A DNA stretch of 7,692 bases, from assembly GCA_964412395.1 (NCBI GenBank), contig CAYPOY010000251.1, positions 1 to 7,692 on the forward strand. The letters run 5' to 3'. The stretch comes from CAYPOY01 sp964412395. GTDB taxonomy: Bacteria; Chloroflexota; Anaerolineae; B4-G1. Of the stretch, positions 1-7,604 are shown piece by piece. The position numbers were made by a program, and so were the translations under genes. Positions within the stretch are counted from its first letter, which is position 1. The number at the start of each line of letters is the position of its first letter. Under the pieces are notes generated by a model. That model ran no database searches and was not told where the DNA came from. It was given only the letters and a program-made list of their open reading frames with translations.

Positions 1-38
1 TCTGTTACACGTAACTGAAATGAACGGATGACTTTATG

Positions 39-398
39 TCAATGGGAAACTCCTGGTCCTATTTTATCTGTATCTTTCATTCTACCCAATTCTTGCACCA
101 CTTCTTGCACAGGAGCAAGGTTGATTGTGCCGAAGGTGGGTAAGCTTGCTGAGCAGGAGAGGCAGTGGATGATTTTCTGAAGGATGTCAAAGTTCACGAA
201 TGAATAGAAAACGTTTGAGCTCTACAGAAACTCTCAGTTTACAAGTTCGTTTCTTTGCCTTGCCCAGGCGGGATTGATCGCGATTTGCCCCTGGGTAGCC
301 AATTTTGAGTCGTGTTTGCCGGCCGCAATGGTAGAGGCATCAGAGACGATTATTACCAGGTCGCTGAATGCTCCTAATTGCTCGATGAGATTATCGTG
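39..398 (-). pseudogene. Possible remnant of a coding frame downstream of the RHS gene
   Basis: One minus-strand frame stays open for about 120 codons apart from two stops close together (TGA at 236-234 and TAG at 224-222). The first part (398-237, 54 codons) reads HDNLIEQLGAFSDLVIIVSD, then STIAAGKHDSKLATQG and INPAWARQRNELVN. It begins inside the end of the RHS gene, in the frame reached by a -1 shift at NLFD. The second part (221-42, 60 codons, with a possible GTG at 197) includes VNFDILQKIIHCLSCSASL, FGTINLAPVQEVVQELGRM and KIGPGVSH. Neither part has a convincing start with a ribosome binding site, and I recognise neither product. It could be a lost RHS C-terminal extension, a decayed downstream gene (for example an immunity gene), or chance. 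No intact gene of ordinary size is seen in 1-373. Confidence 0.35.
90..110. repeat. Short direct repeat
   Basis: TTCTTGCAC occurs twice, at 90-98 and 102-110, separated by CAC. In the putative remnant frame this gives VQEV-VQEL. It is short and may mean nothing beyond a local duplication. Confidence 0.5.
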
Positions 399-3300
399 TC
401 AAATAGGTTCGTAAGATTTATTCGAGGTTGAACATTCCAGATTAACATATAAATATTACCGTGTAGTATTAGGGGCTCCTCGAATAAGACCGATTCCTGT
501 TCTTTTCTTCTCAACTCAAATTCCGCACCGATGTTCATCCCGAAAAATCCTACGACAGCTCCCAGTAGCTTAAACTTTTGCTCGGCAGGCACTCTTTGTC
601 CTCCCACCCATTTTCCAACATACATTGGTCCTATCTTTCCGATTCCAAATCCTGCTTCCAATTCTGAAATTGTTTTACCTTCCCCTCCTCCAAACGCAGC
701 CGCACCTTTTAAGGGTCCCAATCCCGCACTTGTTTTAAGTAGAAATCGCTCATGGTTTAGCTTGAACTCAAGATTGATGCCCAAGTCCAAGTCTAAAAGG
801 TTCGCCTTGACACCGTGACACAAACGAAAGTCGGCTTTTGTTTCCTCGGAAATATCCTTATCGGCCAGCCCGGTACTGTCAAACCTATTCACCGGATTAT
901 TGGATGCATAGCAATAAAGATTATTGAGATCCCTATGCCGTCTATTCCCTCCCGAAATCGAAGGATCCTCCGAAATCCATCTTCCCATTACCGGATGGTA
1001 CCATCGTGCACCGAAAAGTAGGTATCCTGTTACCTCGTCGTAGTACGCGTTCCTGTACCCTATAAAATCCGCAAGTCCTGTCTGACCCGACCAGTTCGTT
1101 ACACCTCCCCAGGCATCACGCGTGATGCCGGCCACTTCGTTTCCATCCGCGTCAACAACTCGCGCAAGATTTAGATAGCCATCATATAGGGGGAATATGG
1201 AGTGCAGATGAGAAGCGCTGCCCGTGACATCTTGCTTGCGTATTCTCAAAAGATCGCCGTTCATGTCCCACGTAAGCACCATAGGTGGGCTTCCAGTTTT
1301 TTCAATAATGACCGGCCGTGATTGAGAATAGTAAAATCGCGTCCTCTCAACCGATGCCGAATCCCTGAAAACCCTTTCAACCAGTTTTCCTTCGTGGTCG
1401 TAGAGATAATCAATCTCGTATTGGGCATTCTTAACACGCCTCAGCAGATTGTTGCCGTCGAAATAAAAGGTTGTCAGATCGACCGGAAGAGGAGATGTAC
1501 GCACGTTGCCGTTTTCGTCGTAGGTGATCTGCGAATCCAAATCGCCAATCGTGATAAGTTGGTTCTTTTGGTTATAGCTGTTATGAACGGGATTCGGCAC
1601 AGCCTGTCTGTCCGTCCGATATAACCGATTGCCCGTTTCATCGTAATCCGCCGAGAGGTTTCCTGCGTCTTCGTAGATGAGCTGTTTCAAACCATCGTAA
1701 CGAAACTCATTTGGATCATCTCCGGTTATTCGCTCCAGGAGTCCATCCTCCCGATAAACATAGTTTTGTGAAAAGAATGGGCTCGGCGGGGGACCGCTCC
1801 GACTATGTCGAATGTGCGTTAGCAAGTCTCTGTCGTCGTAGTCAAACTCCGTCCGTAGTCCAATGTTCGGTAGAAGTCTTTCATATAGGTTTAAGACCTT
1901 CGTAACCGGTCCTACTTGTTTCGTGTACTGATACTCCCATGACAGGCTTCCGTCGAGAGCGGGTGAGTCGCTTAGAAAGTGCGGTCGCCCCAGTTTATCC
2001 AAGTCCACACTTAGTTCATAGGTGTTACTGCTGTCGGTTAAATGCCATAGGCGATTCTCGTCATCGTATTCAAACGACAACTCAAAACCATCGGGGTCAC
2101 GGCGCATGATCAGATTGCCTGCCTCATCGTACATGAATTCCTTTGACCCCGGTATCTCCGAATCAACGATGGAAAGGATTTGGCCAAGATAATCGTACTT
2201 CTTATATTCCACCACTTTTCCGGGGATCGAATTCGTCCCGTTATTCCAGTCCGGATACTTGACCGATTTCAGGCGACCGGAATTGAAGTATGTGTATTCC
2301 GTCGTTTGTCCTTTACGATCCTTTAGATAGGTTAAATGGCCTGCGGCATCATGCACAAATTTCGTGGGCACCGAATTGGGCAGATCGAAGTGCCAGTGAA
2401 CGACGCGTCCCGCCTCGTCATGCTCAAATCGAACGCCAATACCTTTAGGGTTTCTGAGGTATGTCAGTTTCCCGAGTGGGGAATATGCAAACTCGGTATT
2501 CAGATCGGCGAAATCGTTAATGAAGGTTGCGGGATCGTCGGGATTTTGTGGAATGGCAGGACGGTGGTTGGTAAGTCTAAATAGCCGGTCGTTGTTGTAA
2601 TACTCAAAGTCGACCATGTCCTGGACGGGGTCGAGCATTCGGATTAACCGGCCTTCAGGATCGCGCACCAAGGTGGATTTGTTATCCAATTCGTCCCGGT
2701 ATTCATGGAGCCAATTTCCGCAGGGGTAGTAAAAACACTTTGTCTCTCTCTGATTTGGATCCGTGTATTTCTTGAGCATTCCCTGATCGTAGTATTCATA
2801 GGAATGAAGATTGTTCTTCGGATCCGTAACGGTCAGTTTTTCGCCCTGATCGTTATACGTAATATGTGTCTTGTAGGTCAACGGACTTTCAATCGTTGTC
2901 GGAGCAAGAGGGTTGTTATTGGCCGGATCGTCATAGGTATACAACCAATCCTTTTGCCGCTCATCCGTCTCCTTCGAGATACGGTGGGTCGATTGAACGT
3001 CATGATCAACGCTATCGGCGGAGTTATCGCCGTCGTATTTGTCGTACTCAAAGCGTCTGGTAAGGTTTGTCTCGTCTTCTAGGAATGCCGAAGGATCTAT
3101 TGGATCGACGGTACGAATGAGATTCTCCTGCTCTATGGCCAAGAGATCATAGCGTATGGGATCATCCGGCGAGGGGTTTGGGGGAACATCGAAGATATAT
3201 TTCGTTCGATGATTGTCGAAATCCAAGACTTCTTCAACCTGGTTGAAGTCATTATATTTGTAGCGAAGACTTCGATTAAGTGCGTCGGTCTTTCTTTCTA

Positions 3301-4774
3301 CATTGTAACGTCCGTCGTTTGAGTATCGGGTTTGAAAGCGTATCACCTGGTGATTTTCATCGCTACGCTGAACGACCCGGTTTTGGTTATCAACGGTGTA
3401 CCCTCTCCGCACTTCGGTCTCCATCAATGTGACGAATCGTTGTTTGGTATCGTACTTATCTCGGATGTAGTGATACTTGACCTTCCGATCTTCTGTCCCA
3501 TTTTGAGAGATCGTAACAACGACCTCAGCATTGAGGTGGTCGTATTCGTACTCGAAGGTGACCCCCTCGGAGTCGGTAATTTTCTTCACTTTTAGTCGCG
3601 GGTTAAGTCTTTCGTCATTGTCCGTTGGATCTTCCATGTATTCAAACTGTATGCTATGTCCATGGCTGTTTTCGATAGCGGTTAGAACCCCTGGGTGATT
3701 CTGATCTTCATAGTAATAGCGAACGTACCGATTGCCAATACTGCTTGGGAAGATTACTTTTTCTAACAAGTGCTCGTCGTTGTACTTGTATTCAAATATG
3801 TTGTGGATCGTCTTAGTCCCATCTATCACCTTGGAGACCAGATATTTCCTAACCTTACCCCCTCGGTTCAGTCCGTCAAGAAAGGTTAATTCTTCATCAA
3901 GTTTAATATGGAATTCTCGCCCAGAACCATCAGATAGAACATATTCCCTGAAAGGAAGCTCCGTAGCAGAAGGCTTGAGTTCAATCGCGTGCCCGAGGGC
4001 ATCAACCGACTTCGACACCGTCAGTGGGTAACCGACATCCCGATATTGGTCGCCTGGTACGTTATAGAAATATTCGGAGGTGATATGGAATGCTGAACCA
4101 GTGATGGGGTTGAACAACCATATGTTGGCATCGACACTATCAACAAGCGTTTCTTCTTGGAAATGGCCTGTTAGAATCTGGAAAGGGCCCCGCAACGTTC
4201 TTAGAAGGAAATCGTTCTTGGTGAATTCCCAACTCAGCGCGGCCAGTGTCCGTCGCGGAATGCCATATGACCTAAGCAACCTGTCGGCAAGACCAGCATC
4301 TTTCAGGTTTCTCTTGAAGTCTGGGGGTTTGACCTCGAATAGTCCGTTGGCACCTGCACCAGAGGTTACGTGAAGTTCTGGATAGGTATTGTGCCATACC
4401 TCATCAACGTCCGCTTCATAGGCAAACTGCCAGTTGCCAAACCAATGGGGTTTAGGATCCACGTTGGGGTAGTTCCGCAAATACGAAAGCTGCATGTGTT
4501 GCTCCTGAGTATCGTACTTGCGGCTAATTCCCAAGGAGAAATTGTAGTAAGGGTAAGCAACTTCGCTTGTAGAGATAACGAGGTTGCCCGTGGGGATGTC
4601 AATATCTACACTATGACCAAATATCTCGATATGACTCGCATTCCAATTACGAGCGGCACCGAAGGGTGCCTGGCGCTCGGTGTCCATTGTGGGCACCGAA
4701 GCGAATAGCCGTTCTGTCCCCAAGTTGATATAGCCCATCTGAGTCAGCCTTCTCTCTGGACCTTCCTCTTTCAC
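374..4774 (-). CDS. RHS/YD-repeat protein with RHS-associated core and unknown C-terminal domain
   Basis: This 1466-aa protein belongs to the RHS/YD-repeat family, whose members build a hollow beta-shell that often encloses a toxic C-terminus. Residues about 50-120 are the usual N-terminal entry (IDIPTGNLVIST, then NFSLGISRKYD and FGNWQFAYE). Residues about 280-1200 hold many YD-type repeats (FEYEYDHLNA, FMYDEAGNLIMRRDPDG, FEYDDENRLWHLTD, ITYDENGNV). Residues 1245-1303 are the RHS-associated core (YDEVTGYLLFGARWYHP, GRWISEDP, NNLYCYASNNPVNRFDSTGL). The last 163 residues are a variable tip that I do not recognise. No signal peptide is visible and no VgrG, PAAR or Tc-toxin gene is in the window. 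The GTG start overlaps the upstream stop as GTGA. An ATG at 4738 (residue 13), with AGAAGG 9 nt upstream, is an alternative start that gives 1454 aa. The family assignment is secure. A toxin role is inference. Confidence 0.97.
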   Translation of the reverse strand: MKEEGPERRLTQMGYINLGTERLFASVPTMDTERQAPFGAARNWNASHIEIFGHSVDIDIPTGNLVISTSEVAYPYYNFSLGISRKYDTQEQHMQLSYLRNYPNVDPKPHWFGNWQFAYEADVDEVWHNTYPELHVTSGAGANGLFEVKPPDFKRNLKDAGLADRLLRSYGIPRRTLAALSWEFTKNDFLLRTLRGPFQILTGHFQEETLVDSVDANIWLFNPITGSAFHITSEYFYNVPGDQYRDVGYPLTVSKSVDALGHAIELKPSATELPFREYVLSDGSGREFHIKLDEELTFLDGLNRGGKVRKYLVSKVIDGTKTIHNIFEYKYNDEHLLEKVIFPSSIGNRYVRYYYEDQNHPGVLTAIENSHGHSIQFEYMEDPTDNDERLNPRLKVKKITDSEGVTFEYEYDHLNAEVVVTISQNGTEDRKVKYHYIRDKYDTKQRFVTLMETEVRRGYTVDNQNRVVQRSDENHQVIRFQTRYSNDGRYNVERKTDALNRSLRYKYNDFNQVEEVLDFDNHRTKYIFDVPPNPSPDDPIRYDLLAIEQENLIRTVDPIDPSAFLEDETNLTRRFEYDKYDGDNSADSVDHDVQSTHRISKETDERQKDWLYTYDDPANNNPLAPTTIESPLTYKTHITYNDQGEKLTVTDPKNNLHSYEYYDQGMLKKYTDPNQRETKCFYYPCGNWLHEYRDELDNKSTLVRDPEGRLIRMLDPVQDMVDFEYYNNDRLFRLTNHRPAIPQNPDDPATFINDFADLNTEFAYSPLGKLTYLRNPKGIGVRFEHDEAGRVVHWHFDLPNSVPTKFVHDAAGHLTYLKDRKGQTTEYTYFNSGRLKSVKYPDWNNGTNSIPGKVVEYKKYDYLGQILSIVDSEIPGSKEFMYDEAGNLIMRRDPDGFELSFEYDDENRLWHLTDSSNTYELSVDLDKLGRPHFLSDSPALDGSLSWEYQYTKQVGPVTKVLNLYERLLPNIGLRTEFDYDDRDLLTHIRHSRSGPPPSPFFSQNYVYREDGLLERITGDDPNEFRYDGLKQLIYEDAGNLSADYDETGNRLYRTDRQAVPNPVHNSYNQKNQLITIGDLDSQITYDENGNVRTSPLPVDLTTFYFDGNNLLRRVKNAQYEIDYLYDHEGKLVERVFRDSASVERTRFYYSQSRPVIIEKTGSPPMVLTWDMNGDLLRIRKQDVTGSASHLHSIFPLYDGYLNLARVVDADGNEVAGITRDAWGGVTNWSGQTGLADFIGYRNAYYDEVTGYLLFGARWYHPVMGRWISEDPSISGGNRRHRDLNNLYCYASNNPVNRFDSTGLADKDISEETKADFRLCHGVKANLLDLDLGINLEFKLNHERFLLKTSAGLGPLKGAAAFGGGEGKTISELEAGFGIGKIGPMYVGKWVGGQRVPAEQKFKLLGAVVGFFGMNIGAEFELRRKEQESVLFEEPLILHGNIYMLIWNVQPRINLTNLFDTIISSSN
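377..865 (-). other. Variable C-terminal domain of the RHS protein (163 residues, unassigned)
   Basis: Residues 1304-1466 follow the RHS core and are the part expected to vary between relatives and to carry the effector. I recognise no nuclease, deaminase, ADP-ribosyltransferase or peptidase motif. The first ~120 residues look like successive beta-strands with glycine turns (LDLDLGINLEFKL, LLKTSAGLGPLKGAAAFGGG, LEAGFGIGKIGPMYVGKW, LGAVVGFFGMNIGAEFELRR). The last ~40 residues are hydrophobic and lead to NLFDTIISSSN. The pattern fits a small barrel or a membrane-active sheet better than a typical soluble enzyme, but that is inference from pattern only. Confidence 0.6.
866..1042 (-). other. RHS-associated core motif (residues 1245-1303 of the RHS protein)
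   Basis: This segment encodes the most conserved part of RHS proteins, which separates the repeat shell from the variable tip. Visible landmarks are YDEVTGYLLFGARWYHP, GRWISEDP, a GG-N stretch, NLYCYASNNP and the closing FDSTGL. In many family members the closing motif is DPxGL, and cleavage at or near it frees the C-terminal domain. Here Asp1299 and the GL pair are kept but the usual Pro is Ser. Whether cleavage still occurs cannot be told from sequence. Confidence 0.9.
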
Positions 4775-4781
4775 TTACTCC
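4736..4781 (-). promoter_or_regulatory. Translational coupling site and alternative start of the RHS gene
   Basis: The stop of the first gene and a GTG start share GTGA at 4774-4771, a typical coupling overlap. The only ribosome-binding sequence for the GTG is GGAG at 4781-4778, just 3 nt away, which is unusually tight. An in-frame ATG at 4738-4736 has AGAAGG (4753-4748) 9 nt upstream, a better arrangement. Either start keeps the whole RHS domain, and sequence alone does not decide between them. Confidence 0.6.
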
Positions 4782-7566
4782 GGAAGCGGATGATGGCGCT
4801 CTCCTTTAGCGTCTTCAAAGACAGGTCCTCTCTTTCCAGAATCTTGCCCAGCTTGGTTTCGTCGAGAGTTCTCTCCTTCTGTAAGGCGGTCTTGATCTTC
4901 CTTGCACGCTCGTAAGATATTCCAAAGATGGATCTCAGTTCCAAAGGGGATGCCTCACCCACGTCGAGTGTACGTTTCACATCGCGCAAGTCTCTTCTCT
5001 TGTACACTCCTTCTCTAATCTCTCTGTTTGTCAATCTTAGCGCGGATCTCTTGTTACCACAGAATATGTGATACCCCCCGGCTCTCACGTTTCTCAGGAT
5101 ATACCTGCCATAGTGGTTGGTCCTTGCCCTGTAGTACGAACCCCCAGGGAGCTTGTCGATGATTTGCTGGATATCTATCTGAGGCCACTTCTCAATGAAT
5201 TCGGGGAATTCGCGTTTCAGTACAGCCGCATTTACCAAGAATACAGGGCAGTTGCGCACTCTGTTTGAAAGAGGATCAGTAATCCATCCGCCAACCATTC
5301 CAGTCCCTCGACGCACCCTCTCATCGTGGTATCTCAGAACGGCCTTACTCTTGAGATCTGCGAGTGAGATTTTCTCATCTGCCAGTATTCCAGCGAGGGC
5401 CTTCTCGTCCAGGTTGATCTTTCGTTCTAGAGCTTTGCTTAATCTCTTTGCGACTGCAACGTCGACCCCTAGCACCTGTTGCAACTCCCAAAGGACTGGC
5501 TTCCTAACATCTACGATACATTTCACATCAAGCAGGTCTAGCCTCTTGGACCGTCGAGCTTGAGCGTCCTCCTCCGTGAGCATAATCTTGGACGTCTTGT
5601 TGCCAAATTGCACGAGGTAGACCCCTGCCTTGACATTGCTGAACGCGTAGTTACCAGAAATGTCAGTCATTGTTCTGTGAATCACGTCAGACGGTGGTTC
5701 GTCTATCGTGGACAGTATGGTCTCAAGGTCTATGCCGGCTGAGATGATCTCTTCCGCAATTGACTCCACCATCGACGGGTCTTTGTCCGGGTCTAGACCT
5801 GGCGGAACATCTATCCCAAGCTTCCGCAAGACTTCTTCATACCTCGCCAACACCCAGCCCAGTTCAACCAGGATTCCCGATGTGCCATTGACGCCGGTAC
5901 CAACAGTCATTCCAGACTCGGCATCAACGAACGCCCCCGGACCCACGGCTACCCCAACAACTCTTCCAGTACCAGGGCGGATTTTTCTGAACATGAACGT
6001 GCTGAAATGCCTATCCCACCAGATTTCCAGATCTTCCAGGTCCACTTGGTTTTGGTTTCGAAGCAGTTTGCAGACAGCAGTTCTTACCTCCCCAATGTAG
6101 AATTCAGCGGAGTCGTGATAGCTTACCTCGACGAATTTCCCAGTGTAGTTCTCAGTTTCTCCTCCAAATGCCGGCAACAGGAAAAAAATGTCCACCGCTC
6201 CCCCTGCAGTGTCACGAACTTCGGAGTAGTAAGAAGAAGAAGTGGAATGCTGGCTGCTTACCGTGATTCGCTCTGCTTTGGACAGGTCGAGTTCGACTCC
6301 GCTACTGATTGAATAACGTGCAATCAGCTCTGCTCGATTATCCCCTGTTGTGCTAAGACCCTCTCGACCGACTGATGGGTCTATGTAGGGGTTTGTAGCC
6401 TCCTCAAGAGGTACAGTGGGGTCTGCTATATTGATAGTTGGGTCATTGGGATCTGCCTTGAAGAATTTGTCAAGATTAACTATGAAAGGGTCGAGTTCGA
6501 GTATCTGCCTTCTTGTTTCCCAAGGTATCTGTTCTACTATTGGGTCCCCGCTGGGACGCAATAGCTTATGAGCCGGAAGAATGAGGATTTCCGTTCTCGC
6601 CTCTGTTTGCTCGGAGGGTCTTAGGACAACATTGCCTGCTTCATCTCCCCCCAGTGCAAACCAAGGGTTCTTGAGAAGAACGAATATATCCCCCAGCGGC
6701 CCCCAATACCTGCGGCCGATGACTCTCTGATTATCCGCGATCAGTGTTGTTGACCAGTCATAGCCATAGGTTACCTTGTCGGTCACTGCTTCCTGTATTT
6801 GCTGTCTTGTCTGAGCGCTATCACCAGCCCACGCGTCTATTCTTTCGCTCACAAAGCCAAAATCGAATCGCATCCCTCCCTTGACCCGGCTTGACCTTCC
6901 GGAAACTGTGCCCACAGTTTCAGAGAAACCAATACCTGTCATGGTTCCATAGTTCTGATCCTGCTTAAACGCACTGTACATGTCCTGTCCTGGGGGGCAG
7001 TACAAAAGAGTAACGGGAACGTAGTCTAAACTGAAATCACCATAATAGTCCGTGTACACCGTGAACTCTTTAAGGAGGACCATCTTATCCGTCTTCTGGC
7101 CGTTGACATAATTATATCGAGGGTTCGCCGAAGTGGCACTTTCATTCTCGTTAAATGAACCTATGACGTCAGCGAGTTCATGAAGATACACATTTCGATC
7201 GCATTTCATTGATACCCTGACTCTGAACTTTGCGAAGCCGCGGTGGTCAAGATCGATATCGCACTCGTAAGGCACCTCTTCCCATTCGTAGTCGTCAATA
7301 TCCTTATCTGCGGAGTATACATAGGGGTAGTCGTTAACCGGCTGCCAAGTGTTATTGACCAGTTTATCAATCCAGACCCAGAATCTGACCCAACCGCCCC
7401 ATGCAGCTCTATATTTGAACTTGACTTGAACTCGGATCTTTTCCCCCATTCTGATTCGTTGTATGTTTTCCCCCCAGCTCCAAATCACTGCACAGGATCC
7501 ATCATACCAACTGTATAGCAAGGTCACTAATGGCTTCGGCTCCCATTCTACAACCACTGGACACAT
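4771..7566 (-). CDS. Large beta-rich protein with duplicated carboxypeptidase-regulatory-like/HhH modules; partner of the RHS protein
   Basis: I do not recognise this 931-aa protein as a named family. The ATG has a near-ideal Shine-Dalgarno GGAGG 7 nt upstream, so the start is firm. No signal peptide or membrane helix is visible. Residues 1-180 are rich in alternating hydrophobic/charged strands (KIRVQVKFKYR, WVRFWVWIDKL, FAKFRVRVSMK) and suggest an Ig-like beta-sandwich. Residues 185-300 carry LLYCPPGQD, a Ser/Thr/Gly-rich strand-like stretch, and WGPLGDIFVLLKNP. Residues 418-490 hold a second Ser-rich segment (ITVSSQHSTSSSYYSEV). Residues 535-931 consist of two diverged copies of one module: a carboxypeptidase-regulatory-like sandwich (GNYAFSNVKAGVYLV; GRYILRNVRAGGYHI) with a helical insertion, then an HhH-like motif (VLGVDVAVAKRL; IFGISYERARKI). 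The stop overlaps the start of the RHS gene by 4 bp, which implies co-translation. The HhH could bind DNA or act as a structural helical pair. Gene reality is near certain; function is unknown. Confidence 0.93.
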   Translation of the reverse strand: MCPVVVEWEPKPLVTLLYSWYDGSCAVIWSWGENIQRIRMGEKIRVQVKFKYRAAWGGWVRFWVWIDKLVNNTWQPVNDYPYVYSADKDIDDYEWEEVPYECDIDLDHRGFAKFRVRVSMKCDRNVYLHELADVIGSFNENESATSANPRYNYVNGQKTDKMVLLKEFTVYTDYYGDFSLDYVPVTLLYCPPGQDMYSAFKQDQNYGTMTGIGFSETVGTVSGRSSRVKGGMRFDFGFVSERIDAWAGDSAQTRQQIQEAVTDKVTYGYDWSTTLIADNQRVIGRRYWGPLGDIFVLLKNPWFALGGDEAGNVVLRPSEQTEARTEILILPAHKLLRPSGDPIVEQIPWETRRQILELDPFIVNLDKFFKADPNDPTINIADPTVPLEEATNPYIDPSVGREGLSTTGDNRAELIARYSISSGVELDLSKAERITVSSQHSTSSSYYSEVRDTAGGAVDIFFLLPAFGGETENYTGKFVEVSYHDSAEFYIGEVRTAVCKLLRNQNQVDLEDLEIWWDRHFSTFMFRKIRPGTGRVVGVAVGPGAFVDAESGMTVGTGVNGTSGILVELGWVLARYEEVLRKLGIDVPPGLDPDKDPSMVESIAEEIISAGIDLETILSTIDEPPSDVIHRTMTDISGNYAFSNVKAGVYLVQFGNKTSKIMLTEEDAQARRSKRLDLLDVKCIVDVRKPVLWELQQVLGVDVAVAKRLSKALERKINLDEKALAGILADEKISLADLKSKAVLRYHDERVRRGTGMVGGWITDPLSNRVRNCPVFLVNAAVLKREFPEFIEKWPQIDIQQIIDKLPGGSYYRARTNHYGRYILRNVRAGGYHIFCGNKRSALRLTNREIREGVYKRRDLRDVKRTLDVGEASPLELRSIFGISYERARKIKTALQKERTLDETKLGKILEREDLSLKTLKESAIIRFRSK
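4774..5121 (-). repeat. Protein-level repeat, copy B (residues 816-931 of the 931-aa protein)
   Basis: This is the second, C-terminal copy and it ends at the last residue of the protein. Matching landmarks are TNHYGRYILRNVRAGGYHI, GNKRSALRLT, KRRDLRDVK, the HhH-like ELRSIFGISYERARKIKTAL (876-895), LDETKLGKILE and SLKTLKESAIIR. The start of its sandwich is at about residue 756 (MVGGWITDPLSNRV, CPVFLVNAAV), where the G-x-I-x-D-P opening of carboxypeptidase-regulatory-like domains is clear. It is more basic than copy A around the HhH. Confidence 0.8.
5320..5667 (-). repeat. Protein-level repeat, copy A (residues 634-749 of the 931-aa protein)
   Basis: This 116-residue stretch aligns without gaps to copy B. 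It starts at TDISGNYAFSNVKAG, the last strands of a carboxypeptidase-regulatory-like sandwich. It then runs through GNKTSKIMLT, KRLDLLDVK, the HhH-like ELQQVLGVDVAVAKRLSKAL (694-713) and SLADLKSKAVLR. By hand I count about 41 identities in 116 positions against copy B. Similarity continues upstream in looser form (GILVELGWVLARYEEVLRKL; GIDLETILSTIDE), with a longer insertion than in copy B. Confidence 0.8.
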
Positions 7567-7569
7567 TTT

Positions 7570-7578
7570 CCCCCCTCC
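7570..7578 (-). promoter_or_regulatory. Strong Shine-Dalgarno sequence of the first gene
   Basis: On the minus strand GGAGGGGGG precedes AAA and the ATG at 7566. The GGAGG core lies 7 nt from the start codon, an ideal spacing. This fixes the start of the 931-aa protein and suggests efficient translation of the first gene. Confidence 0.85.
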
Positions 7579-7604
7579 ATTCTCATAGTTCGATCTATGA
7601 ACAG

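Noticed and set aside
104..119. CTTGC-ACAGGA-GCAAG hairpin, considered as a terminator
   Set aside because: A 5-bp stem without a following T-run is too weak to call.
263..295. Inverted repeat CCCAGG ... CCTGGG, considered as a terminator for the operon
   Set aside because: The stem is only 6 bp with a loop of about 21 nt, and no T-run follows on either strand. It also lies inside the possible remnant frame.
442..460. AT-rich TATA-like stretch (ACATATAAATATTACC) considered as a promoter
   Set aside because: It lies within the RHS C-terminal coding sequence and no gene starts suitably downstream on either strand.
2705..3082. Plus-strand open frame of 125 codons opposite the RHS gene
   Set aside because: It lies wholly antisense to clear YD-repeat coding sequence, has no ribosome binding site that stands out, and its translation looks like a shadow frame.
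374..4774. Assigning the RHS gene as a TcC/SpvB-type insecticidal toxin subunit
   Set aside because: No SpvB or TcB-like N-terminal region is visible and there are no Tc-toxin neighbours. Only the general RHS architecture is shared.
5195..6312. Several plus-strand open frames (up to 130 codons) opposite the 931-aa gene
   Set aside because: The minus-strand gene has a strong start and a coherent duplicated domain structure across this region. The antisense frames overlap one another and look like shadows.
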